Shown: piece after piece, positions 47,097 through 56,286 of the stretch
Position numbering within the stretch: the stretch's first letter is position 1
Layout: each line of letters begins with the position of its first letter
DNA from: Actinomycetes bacterium
GTDB taxonomy: Bacteria > Actinomycetota > Acidimicrobiia > Acidimicrobiales > Ilumatobacteraceae
Reading direction: 5' to 3'
Assembly (NCBI GenBank): GCA_029782355.1
Contig: JAKOUY010000040.1
Coordinates: 186,001 to 250,000, forward strand
Length of the DNA: 64,000 bases
Translations under genes and position numbers: made by a program
Notes under the pieces: generated by a model
The model's input: only the letters and a program-made list of their open reading frames with translations
What the model was told of the DNA's origin: nothing
Database searches by the model: none

Positions 47097-47102
47097 ACGG
47101 TA
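47097..47102 (-). promoter_or_regulatory. -10 box TACCGT for fbiA
   Basis: On the minus strand TACCGT ends seven bases before ATG 47089. Confidence 0.5.
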
Positions 47103-47186
47103 GAGCCTGGGGGTCGCCCGCCGGGAGCCGACGGTGTGGCCGTACACTGAGCGGCCGTCGAAACCGCCTCGTAGATCGGTTGCCCC

Positions 47187-48170
47187 ATGCCCCGCGCCTT
47201 CATCACCGGCATCACTGGCCAGGACGGCCAGCACCTCGCCGAGTTCTTGCACACCCAGGGTTACGACATCTACGGGATGGTCAAGGGGCAGAACAACCCG
47301 CGGATGACCGTGGTCCGCGAGGAGTTCCCCTACGTCGAGCCGGTCCCCGGCGACCTGGCCGACCTGCCCTCGCTGGTCAAGGCGCTCGAGCAGACCCAGC
47401 CGGACGAGGTCTACAACCTCGGGGCGATCTCCTTCGTCGCCCTGAGCTTCAACCAGGCCGAGCTGACCGCCAACATCACCGGCCTCGGCGTGCTGCGCAT
47501 GCTGGAGGCGGTGCGGATGGTCGGCGGGGCGACCAACAACCCGATCCGCTTCTACCAGGCCAGCAGCAGCGAGATGTTCGGCAAGGTGCGCGAGACCCCG
47601 CAGACCGAGCGGACGCCGTTCCACCCGCGCTCGCCGTACGGCTGCGCCAAGGTCTTCGGCCACGACATCGTCGTCAACTACCGGGAGAGCTACGACCTGT
47701 TCGCCTGCAGCGGGATCCTGTTCAACCACGAGGGTCCACGCCGCGGCCTGGAGTTCGTCACCCGCAAGGTGACCAACGCCGTGGCCCGGATCAAGCTCGG
47801 CCTGCAGCAGGAGCTGGTGCTCGGCAACCTCGACTCCAAGCGCGACTGGGGCTACGCCGGCGACTACGTCAAGGCGATGTGGCTGATGCTCCAACAGGAC
47901 CAGCCCGACGACTACGTGGTCGCCACCGGCGAGACCCACAGCATCGAGGAGCTGGTCACCTTGGCGTTCGCCGAGGCCGGCATCGACGACTGGCAGCGCT
48001 ACGTCCGCCAGGACCCGAAGTTCTTCCGCCCGGCCGAGGTCGACCTGCTGATCGGCGACCCGAGCAAGGCCCGCGAGAAGCTCGGGTGGAAGCCGGAGGT
48101 CGACTTCCCCAGCCTGGTGAAGATGATGGTCGAGCACGACCTGCGCATCGAGTCCGCCAAGATCCGCTGA
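47187..48170 (+). CDS. gmd: GDP-mannose 4,6-dehydratase
   Basis: 327-residue SDR enzyme converting GDP-D-mannose to GDP-4-dehydro-6-deoxy-mannose, the precursor of GDP-fucose, GDP-rhamnose or GDP-perosamine. NADP site: [17 protein letters not shown]. Catalytic region: [17 protein letters not shown] with Ser and Glu, and [14 protein letters not shown] with YxxxK. The loop [20 protein letters not shown] is characteristic of Gmd. The C-terminal [26 protein letters not shown] completes the signature. No Gmer/Rmd partner is visible nearby, so the final sugar is unknown. Confidence 0.94.
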   Translation: MPRAFITGITGQDGQHLAEFLHTQGYDIYGMVKGQNNPRMTVVREEFPYVEPVPGDLADLPSLVKALEQTQPDEVYNLGAISFVALSFNQAELTANITGLGVLRMLEAVRMVGGATNNPIRFYQASSSEMFGKVRETPQTERTPFHPRSPYGCAKVFGHDIVVNYRESYDLFACSGILFNHEGPRRGLEFVTRKVTNAVARIKLGLQQELVLGNLDSKRDWGYAGDYVKAMWLMLQQDQPDDYVVATGETHSIEELVTLAFAEAGIDDWQRYVRQDPKFFRPAEVDLLIGDPSKAREKLGWKPEVDFPSLVKMMVEHDLRIESAKIR

Positions 48171-48221
48171 ACCGGACGCCGCCCAGCGACGCGACGGAGC
48201 CCCGCTTGGTCGAGCGGGCGC

Positions 48222-49574
48222 CTATCCGACTGGCGCGATGTGCCCGACGATGAGGTGTCCCTGTTCGCCGACACCATTCACCGGCGCCGGGATGACGATA
48301 GTCGTGGAGTCGTGCGCTTCGACCCATGCCGGCTGTGGACCGGAGCGTCGGTCTGACGGGTCGGGGGGCACGGTCACGCTCACTCGTTCCCACGTCCTTC
48401 CGTCGCGTGAGCTCAACAAGTAGATGAATCCACCTGGGTCGACCAGGGTGGCGATCAGCTGGTTGCCGAAGGCCACGAGGCCTGGCAGGGTGGGCGTGGG
48501 CACCCCGAGCGGGACCATCTCCGTCCAACGGTCTGTGGAAACGTCGAGCACGGCGGCCGCCGGCTTCATGTCGCAGAGCCAGCGCGACCTCTCCGTGGGG
48601 TCGTCCGTCGCGGCTATCGACGGACTCTCGCACTCCGGTCCGTTCAGTGCACTCATCGACACGAGCGCGCGGTCGGTTGCGGTCAGCACACCCACAGGCG
48701 GCGACGTTGGGATCTCAGCCCATTGACGGTTGTCGGTGGAGGACCACACGGTCGCGCTGCCGTCGCGGGCCACGGCTCGGACGTAGACGCGTCCGCCGGT
48801 GAGCACGCCGCCGCTATCGACGTACAGGCCCGTGAGCCCGTCGAGGTGAGCGACGGTCCAGTCGATGCCGTTCGTCGAGGTCTCCAACGTCGAGTCGAAC
48901 GTTCCGGAGCGGACCAGGATGTCTCCAACTGAGAAGAGGTTTCCGGCGTTGACGAGTGGATCTCCGATTGGCGCCCAGGCTTGTCCGTCCGGCGACGTGT
49001 AGAGCTGTGACGGCTGCGGTGGTGAGCCTTCGGTCGGCGGGGTCGGGGAGGCATACACAAAATACGCACGGCTCGTCGCGGCCACTGCATACATGGTCTG
49101 GTGACGGAACCTCGACGGATCCGGTTCGTTCCAATGCTCGCCGTCGGGGGAGAACCACACCCGGCCTTGGCCGTCTGCGAGGTGGTCATATCCTTGACCG
49201 CTGGCCACGAATCCGTTCGGTCCTGCAGCAATCGAGAACACCCCGGCGCGCCCGATTGATGAGCCCGGCTCCAGCACCGTCCATTCGATGTGCTGTGCAG
49301 GGCCGCTGAACAGCAGTGGAGGCGTCGCATCGGGGCGTGAGGTCCGATCGGTGCCGGTTGGCGAGGACCGACCGATCTCGTGTCGGATTGCCAAGGTCGC
49401 CATGACTGCCAAGCCAACGAGGGAGACGAGCGCGGCGGCCACCCGCCCCGAGCGACGACCGTCCCATCGCCGGAGAGCGAGTGGTGTAGCGCGGAATGGT
49501 TCGGGCTCGACCGACACGCGGGCGGCGACGTCGTCGAACAGCGCCGTGAGACGGTCGTGCAGATCAGTGATCAC
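48222..49574 (-). CDS. Single-pass membrane protein with an Asp-box (BNR) repeat exodomain, partner of the ECF sigma factor
   Basis: 450 residues. A 43-residue cytoplasmic N-terminus is followed by one membrane span (VAAALVSLVGLAVMATLAI) and an extracytoplasmic region of about 380 residues. That region has at least five S-x-D/N-G/N-x-x-W Asp-box motifs (SPDGEHW, SPDGQAW, STNGIDW, STDNRQW, SRDGRTW), the marks of a beta-propeller. GTG 49574 overlaps the sigma-factor stop (GTGA) with AGGAG upstream, so the two are co-translated. Position suggests an anti-sigma or sensor role, but no canonical zinc anti-sigma motif is visible. Base composition seems lower in GC than its neighbours. Confidence 0.8.
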   Translation of the reverse strand: MITDLHDRLTALFDDVAARVSVEPEPFRATPLALRRWDGRRSGRVAAALVSLVGLAVMATLAIRHEIGRSSPTGTDRTSRPDATPPLLFSGPAQHIEWTVLEPGSSIGRAGVFSIAAGPNGFVASGQGYDHLADGQGRVWFSPDGEHWNEPDPSRFRHQTMYAVAATSRAYFVYASPTPPTEGSPPQPSQLYTSPDGQAWAPIGDPLVNAGNLFSVGDILVRSGTFDSTLETSTNGIDWTVAHLDGLTGLYVDSGGVLTGGRVYVRAVARDGSATVWSSTDNRQWAEIPTSPPVGVLTATDRALVSMSALNGPECESPSIAATDDPTERSRWLCDMKPAAAVLDVSTDRWTEMVPLGVPTPTLPGLVAFGNQLIATLVDPGGFIYLLSSRDGRTWERVSVTVPPDPSDRRSGPQPAWVEAHDSTTIVIPAPVNGVGEQGHLIVGHIAPVG

Positions 49575-50080
49575 GAGAACTCCTCTCGAAGCCGGGCAAT
49601 GGCCCTGTGGTGCAGCGTCTTCACGGTGCCGGTGGGACACCCCAGTGTCTCGGCAATCTCCGCCTCGGTGAGCCGAGCCCAGTAGCGCAGGACCAGCACC
49701 ACCTGCTGGCGGTGAGCCAGCCTGCGGACGCCGCTCAACAGTTCGGCGGTCTGCGGTGGCAGCTCGACATGGTCGCTCGCCAGCTGGGCGAGATGATCGC
49801 GCTCGAATCTCCGCCTCCGCCACATCCGTCGGCAGCCGTTGACCACCACGGTGCGCAAGTACCGGTCGGGTCGCTCGAGCCCGGCGAAGCGAGGATATAC
49901 GGCCGCGTAGGCGTCCTGGGTGACGTCGTCTGCCGCAGCGAGCGAACCGGTCAGCAGGTAGGCGAGGCGCTTGCTGGCCGGATACGTGCGAGCGTAGAAG
50001 TCGGCGAACACTCGTCGGGCGGCGCCGTCGGGCGGCCCGGGTACGAGTGTTCCAAGCTCGGCCGAATCGTTCGTCACCAC
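49571..50080 (-). CDS. ECF-type RNA polymerase sigma factor (SigE/SigM-like group)
   Basis: 169-residue sigma-70-family ECF factor. Region 2 runs through FADFYARTYPASKRLAYLL and DDVTQDAYAAVYPRF. The basic stretch GCRRMWRRRRFERDHL follows. Region 4 is RQQVVLVLRYWARLTEAEIAE with the helix-turn-helix LGCPTGTVKTLHHRAIARLR. It has the SigE-like subgroup's RYWARLTEAEIAE style. GTG start at 50080, and its stop overlaps the Asp-box membrane protein gene. The pair probably forms a surface-signal response unit; target promoters are unknown. Confidence 0.88.
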   Translation of the reverse strand: MVTNDSAELGTLVPGPPDGAARRVFADFYARTYPASKRLAYLLTGSLAAADDVTQDAYAAVYPRFAGLERPDRYLRTVVVNGCRRMWRRRRFERDHLAQLASDHVELPPQTAELLSGVRRLAHRQQVVLVLRYWARLTEAEIAETLGCPTGTVKTLHHRAIARLREEFS

Positions 50081-50154
50081 CTGACAGAGTCGTCAACGGC
50101 CCCGCTGGTTTCAACTCCTCGAGCCGAGGGAGGGCCGGATCCCGCGGCGGCTGC

Positions 50155-51492
50155 TCAGGTTTCGAAGGGCATGTCGGTGATCGCCTCGATGACGTGCTCA
50201 CCGGTGGGGTGCGGGGCGCCGCGCCGCAGGAGGTGCCGGAGGGCGACGACGAAGGCGATCAACGCAGCGAGCGACGAGGCGACCAGGCCGTACTCGATGC
50301 GCCGGAACAGGTTGTGGCTGGACAGCCAGGTGACCAGCACGAGGGTGACCATGCCGATGCCCCACCCCAGAGCGACCAGGGCGTGGCCGCGCAGGGCGAT
50401 CACCGCCTGGGCCAGGGCCAGGGCGAACATGTACATCGCGCTGCCAAGGGCCAGCATCGCCATCGTCTTCTTCGACAGCTGGGCGCCGTAGAACTTGTCG
50501 ATGATCGTCGGGCCGAGCAGGTAGGCACCGGTGGTGCCCACGACGGCCACGACGAGGACCACTTTCAGCAGCCGGGTCAGCCCGTTGCGGAACTCGGTGA
50601 TCTCGTCGCGGGCAGCCAGCCGGGCCAGGCGGGGGAGCAGCGCGGCCTGCACGGCCTGGAACATGAACAGCGGCACCCGGGCCAGCAGGACGCCCCACCC
50701 GAACTGGGTGACCAGCGCCTTCTCGTTCGGGGCGCGCAGGATGGTGGCGGCCAGCGGACCGGCATTGACCAACCCGGCGGCGAAGACCGAGCCGAGCAGC
50801 AGCCAGCCGAGGTTCGGGGTGACCTCGTGCCAGCTCGCCGGCGGGCCGTCCTCGGTGCGCAGCCAGCCGCGGACGGCCACGAAGATCACGGGCGGGAGCG
50901 GGGCCAGGGCGAAGATCAGCCCGTAGGCCCCGATGGCCTTGACCCCGATCACCGCCAGCGCCAGGCAGACCACGATCCGGACCACGCCGTCCCCGCCGAT
51001 GACCACCGAGTAGGAGCGGAACCGGCCGGATCCGCTGGAGATGCCGCGCGCCACGTGGGCCGGGGCGTAGGCCACGAACGAGAGCAGCAGGGCCAGCACC
51101 ATCACCCAGTTGTGTCCGAAGAAGTGGGTGGACAGCGTCGGGCCGAGCGCCAGCACGGCGGCGATCACTGCGCCGGCCAGCATGGCGCACAGCTGGATCA
51201 CCCGGCGGACCACCGGGCGGCCGCCCTGACCCATCGCCCGGCGGTGCGACAGCGCCCGGGCGACCTCTTGCTCGACGGGCAGGAAGAACCCGGGGGCCAG
51301 GGCGAAGGTGGCGAACCACAGGCTGGACAGCGGTTGGATCGCCTCGTCGGTCCCGCCGAGCGCGCTCTTGGCGATCTTCAGGAACAGGTAGCTGGCGATG
51401 CCGGCGATGAACAGCCCGATGGCCACCGGAACGGTGCCATCCGGGAGCGGCGTGCGTGACGACGCAGGGGAGTCGGTGTCGGTGCGTGCCAC
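50155..51492 (-). CDS. Polysaccharide/lipid flippase-like membrane protein (Wzx/MATE-type)
   Basis: 445-residue polytopic membrane protein with about 12 hydrophobic segments, the layout of the MOP superfamily (Wzx O-unit flippases, MurJ). Examples are VAIGLFIAGIASYLFLKIA at the N-terminus, WFATFALAPGFFLPVEQEVAR with the conserved charged residues of the first repeat, and TRLLKVVLVVAVVGTTGAYLL in the second half. Given the adjacent glycosyltransferases, translocation of a lipid-linked glycan is the likeliest role. It is divergent from the large GT2-membrane protein with about 105 bp between them. Confidence 0.8.
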   Translation of the reverse strand: MARTDTDSPASSRTPLPDGTVPVAIGLFIAGIASYLFLKIAKSALGGTDEAIQPLSSLWFATFALAPGFFLPVEQEVARALSHRRAMGQGGRPVVRRVIQLCAMLAGAVIAAVLALGPTLSTHFFGHNWVMVLALLLSFVAYAPAHVARGISSGSGRFRSYSVVIGGDGVVRIVVCLALAVIGVKAIGAYGLIFALAPLPPVIFVAVRGWLRTEDGPPASWHEVTPNLGWLLLGSVFAAGLVNAGPLAATILRAPNEKALVTQFGWGVLLARVPLFMFQAVQAALLPRLARLAARDEITEFRNGLTRLLKVVLVVAVVGTTGAYLLGPTIIDKFYGAQLSKKTMAMLALGSAMYMFALALAQAVIALRGHALVALGWGIGMVTLVLVTWLSSHNLFRRIEYGLVASSLAALIAFVVALRHLLRRGAPHPTGEHVIEAITDMPFET

Positions 51493-51581
51493 TCGGCCGA
51501 CGAATCTATCGTCGGCGCCCGCTCGGCAGGCCCCGGTGGGTGCCGCCGCTCAAGTGACGGATGTGTTACGAGGCCGGCCGC

Positions 51582-51587
51582 TAGCCT
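51582..51587 (+). promoter_or_regulatory. -10 box TAGCCT for the GT2-membrane protein operon
   Basis: TAGCCT ends ten bases before ATG 51598 in the divergent gap to the flippase gene. Confidence 0.5.
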
Positions 51588-51597
51588 GGCCACTCCG

Positions 51598-54500
51598 ATG
51601 AGCGCCACGGAGACGATCGCCCCGCCTGTCGTGGCCGTGATGGTGGTGCACGAGCCGGGCGCGTGGTTCACCGAGGTCCTCGGCGGGCTGGTGATCCAGG
51701 ACTACGCCAACCTGCGCCTGCTGTTCCTGGTCAGCGGGGCGTCCGACGAGGCCGTGGCGATGATCGACGAGCGGATCCCCCACGCGTTCGTCCACCGGCT
51801 TGGGGGCGATCCGGGCTTCGCCGAGTCGGCCAACGAGGTCCTCGGTCTGGTCGAGGGCGACAACGGGTTCTTCTGCATCCTCCACGACGACGTGGTCCTG
51901 GAGCGCTCGACGATCCGGCTGCTGGTCGAGGAGCTGTACCGCAGCAACGCCGGCGCCGTCGGGCCCAAGCTGGTCGACTGGGACGACCGGCGGATCCTGC
52001 AACGTGTCGGTCTCGGCGTCGATGCCTTCGGCGAGGTCGACACCTTCCTGCAGCCGGGCGAGGCCGACCAGGAGCAGCACGACGCGGTGAGCGACGTGTT
52101 CGCCCTGCCGTCGGCATGTCTGTTGGTCCGCGCCGACCTGTTCCGGGCGCTCGGTGGATTCGATCCCGGGATCCGCTTCCACGGCGAGGACGTCGAGTGG
52201 AGCTGGCGGGCGCACCTCGGCGGGGCCCGCACGGTGGTCGCCCCGGCGACGCGGGTCCGGCACCGCGGACGCCTCGCCGAGCGGCGCCCGGAGCTCGACC
52301 ATCGCGGCCTGATCGAGCGCAACCGGATGTTCGCCGCGAGCACCCTCACCGCGCCGGCGCGGCTGCCGCTGGTGATGGTCCGCCACGTCACCCTGACCCT
52401 CGCCCAGCTGATCGTCGGGCTGTTCACCGGAACCGCCGGGCGGGCCTTCGCCGCCCTGCGCGCCACCGCCGGTCTCCTGCCCCGCCTGCCCGCCGTGCTC
52501 CGCCGGCGGGCCGTGGTCCGCCCGCAGCGCCGGGTCCCCGCCAGCGAGGTTGCCGGGCTGCAGCTGCGCGGCAGCGCCCGGCTGACCTCCTACCTGCGCA
52601 GCCGCGGCTCGGCGCCCGTCGACCCCGAGGCCACCGTCGAGCGTCGCTGGCGCCAGACCGCCGGCTCGGCCCCGGCCGTCGCCTGGATCGCCCTGCTCGT
52701 CGCCCTAGTGGTGGGCAGCCGGCAGTTGATCCGCGGCGGGGTGCCGCACTTCGGCCAGTTCCTGGCCTTCCCCGATCACGCCGGCACCCTGCTCGGCGAG
52801 GTCCGCAGCGGGTGGTGGTCCCACGGTCTGGGGTCGGCGCGCCCGGCTCCCACCGGCGCGGCGATGGTGGCCGTCGGCAGCGTGGTGGCCTGGTTCCACA
52901 TGGGCCTGTGGCACACCCTCAGCGTCGTCGGGCTGTACCTGGTGGGGCTGCTCGGGATGTGGCGCCTCGGCCGGCTGTTCCCCACGGCGCGCTCGCGCAT
53001 CGCCGGGCTCGGGGTCTACGGCGCCGTGCCGCTGCCGGCGGCGCTGCTGGCCAGCGGGCGCTGGGGGGCGATGGCCTGCTACGCGGCCTTCCCCTGGACC
53101 GTCCACCTGCTGCGCCGCTGCGCCGGACTGGAGTCGTTGGGCGAGGCCCACAGCGACCTGGTCGAGCGCTACACCGACCACACCCGCCGGCGGCGCATCG
53201 GTCTGGCCGCCGGCCTGGTCCTGACCGTGGCCGTCGCCTCGGCCTTCGCCCCGGTGTACCTGCTGGTCGTGGCCGTGTCCGCCGCGGTGCTGGCAGCGGC
53301 CGGGCTCGCCGTCGGGGCCACCTGGCAGTCGGCGTTGTCGATGGTGGTCCACGGACTGGGAGCGGCCCTCGGCGCGGTGATCCTGCTGTGGCCGTGGTCG
53401 ACCACCTGGTTCACGGCCGGTGGCTGGACGGCCATCGCCGGGGTCCCCCCCGCCGGCGGCGGCGGCATCGGGCTGGCCGGGTTGGCCCGCTTCGCCGTGG
53501 GTGCCGGGTCGCTCACCGTGCTGGCGCTGGCGCTGTACCTCCCGCTGTTCGGGGCGCTGGCCCTGGCCCGTGGTTGGCGATTCACCTGGGCCGTGCGCGC
53601 CGCCGCCCTGGTGGTGGTGTTCCTCGGCATCGCCGTGCTGGCCGATCGCCAGGCCCTGTGGTTCTCACCCCCGGAACCGGGTCTCCTGCTGGTCCCGGTG
53701 GCGCTGGGCCTGGCGCTGGGGGCGGCGTGCTTCGTGGCCGCCCTGCAGGACGACGTGCTGGTCGGTGGGTTCGGGTGGCGCCAGCCGCTGGGCCTGCTGT
53801 GCACCGCCGGGTTGGCCATCGGCGCGGTTCCCGGCATCGTCGCCGCCTCGGGTGGCCGCTGGAACATGCCCCACTCCACACTGCTGTCTGTCACCGGTCA
53901 GCTCCCGCACAACGCCGAGCAGGGCAACTACCGGGTGCTGTGGCTGGGCGACGCCCGGCTGATGCCCGTCGGGTCGTGGATGTACGCCCCCGGCCTGGCG
54001 TACGCGCTGACCCAGGACGGACCGCTCACGGTCGAGGACGCCTGGGCCACGGCGCCGACCGACGCCGAGCTGACCGTGCGCGACGCCATCGACGCCATCG
54101 CCAGCGGCACCACGGCGCGCGCCGGGCGGCTGCTCGCGCCCTTCGCCGTGCGCTACATCATCATCCCGGCCGACGACGGCACGGGCGGGGACTCGCCGCT
54201 GCCGCTGCCGAACGGTCTGCAGGACGCGCTCGACGACCAACTCGACCTGACCAAGCCGGTGCTCGGCCCGCTCAAGTACATCGTCTACGAGAACCAGGCG
54301 TGGCTGCCGCTGCGATCCGAGCTGTCCGACGCCGCGGCGGCCGCCAGCAAGTCCGACGACCCGGCCGCTCTGGCCAGCGCCGAGCTGGGCACCAACGCGC
54401 CGTTCGCCGTGGGGGCGCCGGATCGTGGTCCGGCCCGCGGAGCGGTGCTCGGTGGCACCGTGCACGTCGCCTCGCCGCTCAACCGCGATTGGACCCTGAC

Positions 54501-54813
54501 CATCGCGGGCAGCGAGGTGTTCCCCCATCCGGCGTTCGGCGTGACCAGCGCGTTCGATGTCAGCGAGAGCGGGGAGGCGGTGCTGCAGCACCACACCCGG
54601 GTCTCGCGCACCGTCGAGCTGACCCTCCAAGGGTTGCTGTGGCTGGCCGTCCTGCTGGCCGCGACGCGCCTCGATCCGCTGGCGTGGTACCGGCGCCGGC
54701 GCGGGCTCGTGCCGTCGACGGCCCAGCCGGTGCTGAGCATCGACGAGGAGCAGTTCGCCATGGCACCGTGGCACGCCGGTGACCCGCTCGACGACGTCTG
54801 GGGTGCGGAGTGA
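51598..54813 (+). CDS. Large bifunctional-looking membrane protein with N-terminal family 2 glycosyltransferase
   Basis: 1071 residues. The N-terminal 250 residues are a GT-A family 2 domain: VVAVMVVHEPGAWFTEVLGG, the DxD-like FCILHDDVVLE, FALPSACLLVRADLFRALGG, and FHGEDVEWSWRAHLGG with the catalytic ED. A linker leads to about 12 membrane spans (residues about 360-760), then an extracytoplasmic domain of about 300 residues (RVLWLGDARLMPVGSW), a last membrane span and a cytoplasmic tail. It probably transfers a sugar from an activated donor and may also export or polymerise the glycan. The DUF5719 gene overlaps its stop (start 54810), a pairing I recall from other actinobacteria. Confidence 0.83.
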   Translation: MSATETIAPPVVAVMVVHEPGAWFTEVLGGLVIQDYANLRLLFLVSGASDEAVAMIDERIPHAFVHRLGGDPGFAESANEVLGLVEGDNGFFCILHDDVVLERSTIRLLVEELYRSNAGAVGPKLVDWDDRRILQRVGLGVDAFGEVDTFLQPGEADQEQHDAVSDVFALPSACLLVRADLFRALGGFDPGIRFHGEDVEWSWRAHLGGARTVVAPATRVRHRGRLAERRPELDHRGLIERNRMFAASTLTAPARLPLVMVRHVTLTLAQLIVGLFTGTAGRAFAALRATAGLLPRLPAVLRRRAVVRPQRRVPASEVAGLQLRGSARLTSYLRSRGSAPVDPEATVERRWRQTAGSAPAVAWIALLVALVVGSRQLIRGGVPHFGQFLAFPDHAGTLLGEVRSGWWSHGLGSARPAPTGAAMVAVGSVVAWFHMGLWHTLSVVGLYLVGLLGMWRLGRLFPTARSRIAGLGVYGAVPLPAALLASGRWGAMACYAAFPWTVHLLRRCAGLESLGEAHSDLVERYTDHTRRRRIGLAAGLVLTVAVASAFAPVYLLVVAVSAAVLAAAGLAVGATWQSALSMVVHGLGAALGAVILLWPWSTTWFTAGGWTAIAGVPPAGGGGIGLAGLARFAVGAGSLTVLALALYLPLFGALALARGWRFTWAVRAAALVVVFLGIAVLADRQALWFSPPEPGLLLVPVALGLALGAACFVAALQDDVLVGGFGWRQPLGLLCTAGLAIGAVPGIVAASGGRWNMPHSTLLSVTGQLPHNAEQGNYRVLWLGDARLMPVGSWMYAPGLAYALTQDGPLTVEDAWATAPTDAELTVRDAIDAIASGTTARAGRLLAPFAVRYIIIPADDGTGGDSPLPLPNGLQDALDDQLDLTKPVLGPLKYIVYENQAWLPLRSELSDAAAAASKSDDPAALASAELGTNAPFAVGAPDRGPARGAVLGGTVHVASPLNRDWTLTIAGSEVFPHPAFGVTSAFDVSESGEAVLQHHTRVSRTVELTLQGLLWLAVLLAATRLDPLAWYRRRRGLVPSTAQPVLSIDEEQFAMAPWHAGDPLDDVWGAE

Positions 54814-56279
54814 GGTTGCCCGATCTGGCCGCGCTGAATGTCCGCCGCCTGGCCGCCATCGTCGTCGCCGTCGGGGCCACGGGGTGGATGGCCAGCGCCG
54901 ACCACTCCCGCCCGCCGCGGCTGACGCCCACCTTCACCGAGCTCGGCGAGGTGACCATGCCCTTCGCCCCGTCGGGCCAGCAGATCACCGGCACGTGGTA
55001 CTGCCCCGGCGCACCGCGCCGTGCCGGAGCCGGTGGTGACGTGGTGATCGCCAACCCGAACACCCGCCGGCTCACCGGGTGGGTCACCGTGTTCACCGAC
55101 GATCCGGCTGCGTCAGCGGCCACCGTCGCCCTCGACATCGACCCGAACAGCATGCAGACCGTCGATCTGGCCGCCTCCCAGCCGGCCGGCACCTATCTCT
55201 CGGCCATGGTCGAGCTGACCGGTGGCGGCGGCCTGGTCGAGCAGCGGGTCACCAACCCGGCCGGCAATGCCGTGTCGGCGTGCAGCAACGCAGCCGGCGG
55301 GCAGTGGAGCTTTGCCGACGGGACGACGTCGGCGGGCAGCCTGGAGCAGCTGGCGCTGACCAACCCGTTCCCCGACACCGCCATCGTCGACGTCACCCTG
55401 CTGACCACCAGCGGTACCCGCCGCCCGGCGGCGCTGCGCGGCCTGCCGATCCCGGGCCGCTCCGTGGTCAGCGTGCCCATCGACCAGATCGCCCAGAACG
55501 AGGCCAACGTGTCGATCACCGTGGCCGCGTCACGCGGCCGGGTGGTCGCCGCCCGGGCCCAGACCTACCAGGGCGGCGGGCGGTCGGGGTTCTCGCTCAG
55601 CCTCGGCGCCCCGTCGCTGTCCGACCAGTTCTACTTCGCCGACAACGAGGTCAAGGCCGGGACGATCAATCGCTACACGGTCTTCAATCCCAACCAGACG
55701 CCCATCGAGGTCACCGTGGTGCCCATCGGTCCGGCCGTCGACCCGAACGTGTCGCAGGACCCCATCGAGGTGGCGCCCGGCTCGGCCCAGACGGTCACGC
55801 TCAGCACGGCCGCCGACTCGACCATCAAGCAGGTGCCGCCAGGCCGGGTCGGTCTGGCCTTCTCCACTGCGCTCGACACCCCGTCGACCTTCCTGGTCGA
55901 GCAGTCCGTCACCCGCAACGCGGCCACCAGCGTGATCCCCGGCGTTCCCGGCAGCCTGGTCAGCCAACGGTGGACCATGGTCGTCACCCCGCCCGGGGAC
56001 CTCACCGACGCCGTGCGGGTCTACAACGTCGACGCCAACGACGGGGCGATCACGGTCCACGCCCTCGGCCCGGACGGGTTCGTCACGGTCCCGTCGCTCG
56101 CCGAGGTCCCCCTGCCGGCCCGCTCCAGCATCAGCCTCGACCTCACCGGCCTCGGCGCCGACCTGGTCGGCCGGGAGATGCTCGTCGACTGCGGCGGGTG
56201 CCGGATCGTGGTCACCCGGTCGATGCCGCGTGGCCACCAGTTGGCCGGACGGACCCTGTCCGTGCCACTGAACGGGTGA
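54810..56279 (+). CDS. DUF5719-family secreted protein
   Basis: 489-residue exported protein with an N-terminal signal anchor (LAAIVVAVGATGWMASA) and repeated beta-sandwich-like segments: ITGTWYCPGAP near 65, VVIANPNTRRLTGWVTVF near 80, LEQLALTNPFPDTAIVDVTLL, INRYTVFNPNQTPIEVTVVP and VRVYNVDANDGAITVHAL. Each begins with an N-P-type turn after a strand, which suggests several immunoglobulin-like repeats. Cysteines are few (CPG, CSN, CGGC). The family has no established biochemical role; its coupling to the GT2-membrane protein (4-base ATGA-type overlap) suggests it helps assemble or bind the same glycan. Confidence 0.82.
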   Translation: MRLPDLAALNVRRLAAIVVAVGATGWMASADHSRPPRLTPTFTELGEVTMPFAPSGQQITGTWYCPGAPRRAGAGGDVVIANPNTRRLTGWVTVFTDDPAASAATVALDIDPNSMQTVDLAASQPAGTYLSAMVELTGGGGLVEQRVTNPAGNAVSACSNAAGGQWSFADGTTSAGSLEQLALTNPFPDTAIVDVTLLTTSGTRRPAALRGLPIPGRSVVSVPIDQIAQNEANVSITVAASRGRVVAARAQTYQGGGRSGFSLSLGAPSLSDQFYFADNEVKAGTINRYTVFNPNQTPIEVTVVPIGPAVDPNVSQDPIEVAPGSAQTVTLSTAADSTIKQVPPGRVGLAFSTALDTPSTFLVEQSVTRNAATSVIPGVPGSLVSQRWTMVVTPPGDLTDAVRVYNVDANDGAITVHALGPDGFVTVPSLAEVPLPARSSISLDLTGLGADLVGREMLVDCGGCRIVVTRSMPRGHQLAGRTLSVPLNG

Positions 56280-56286
56280 GCCGGGC

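Noticed and set aside
45719-48253. 844-codon plus-strand frame overlapping the epimerase-like, fbiA and gmd genes
   Set aside because: The overlapped frames encode clear families; this one is a compositional artefact.
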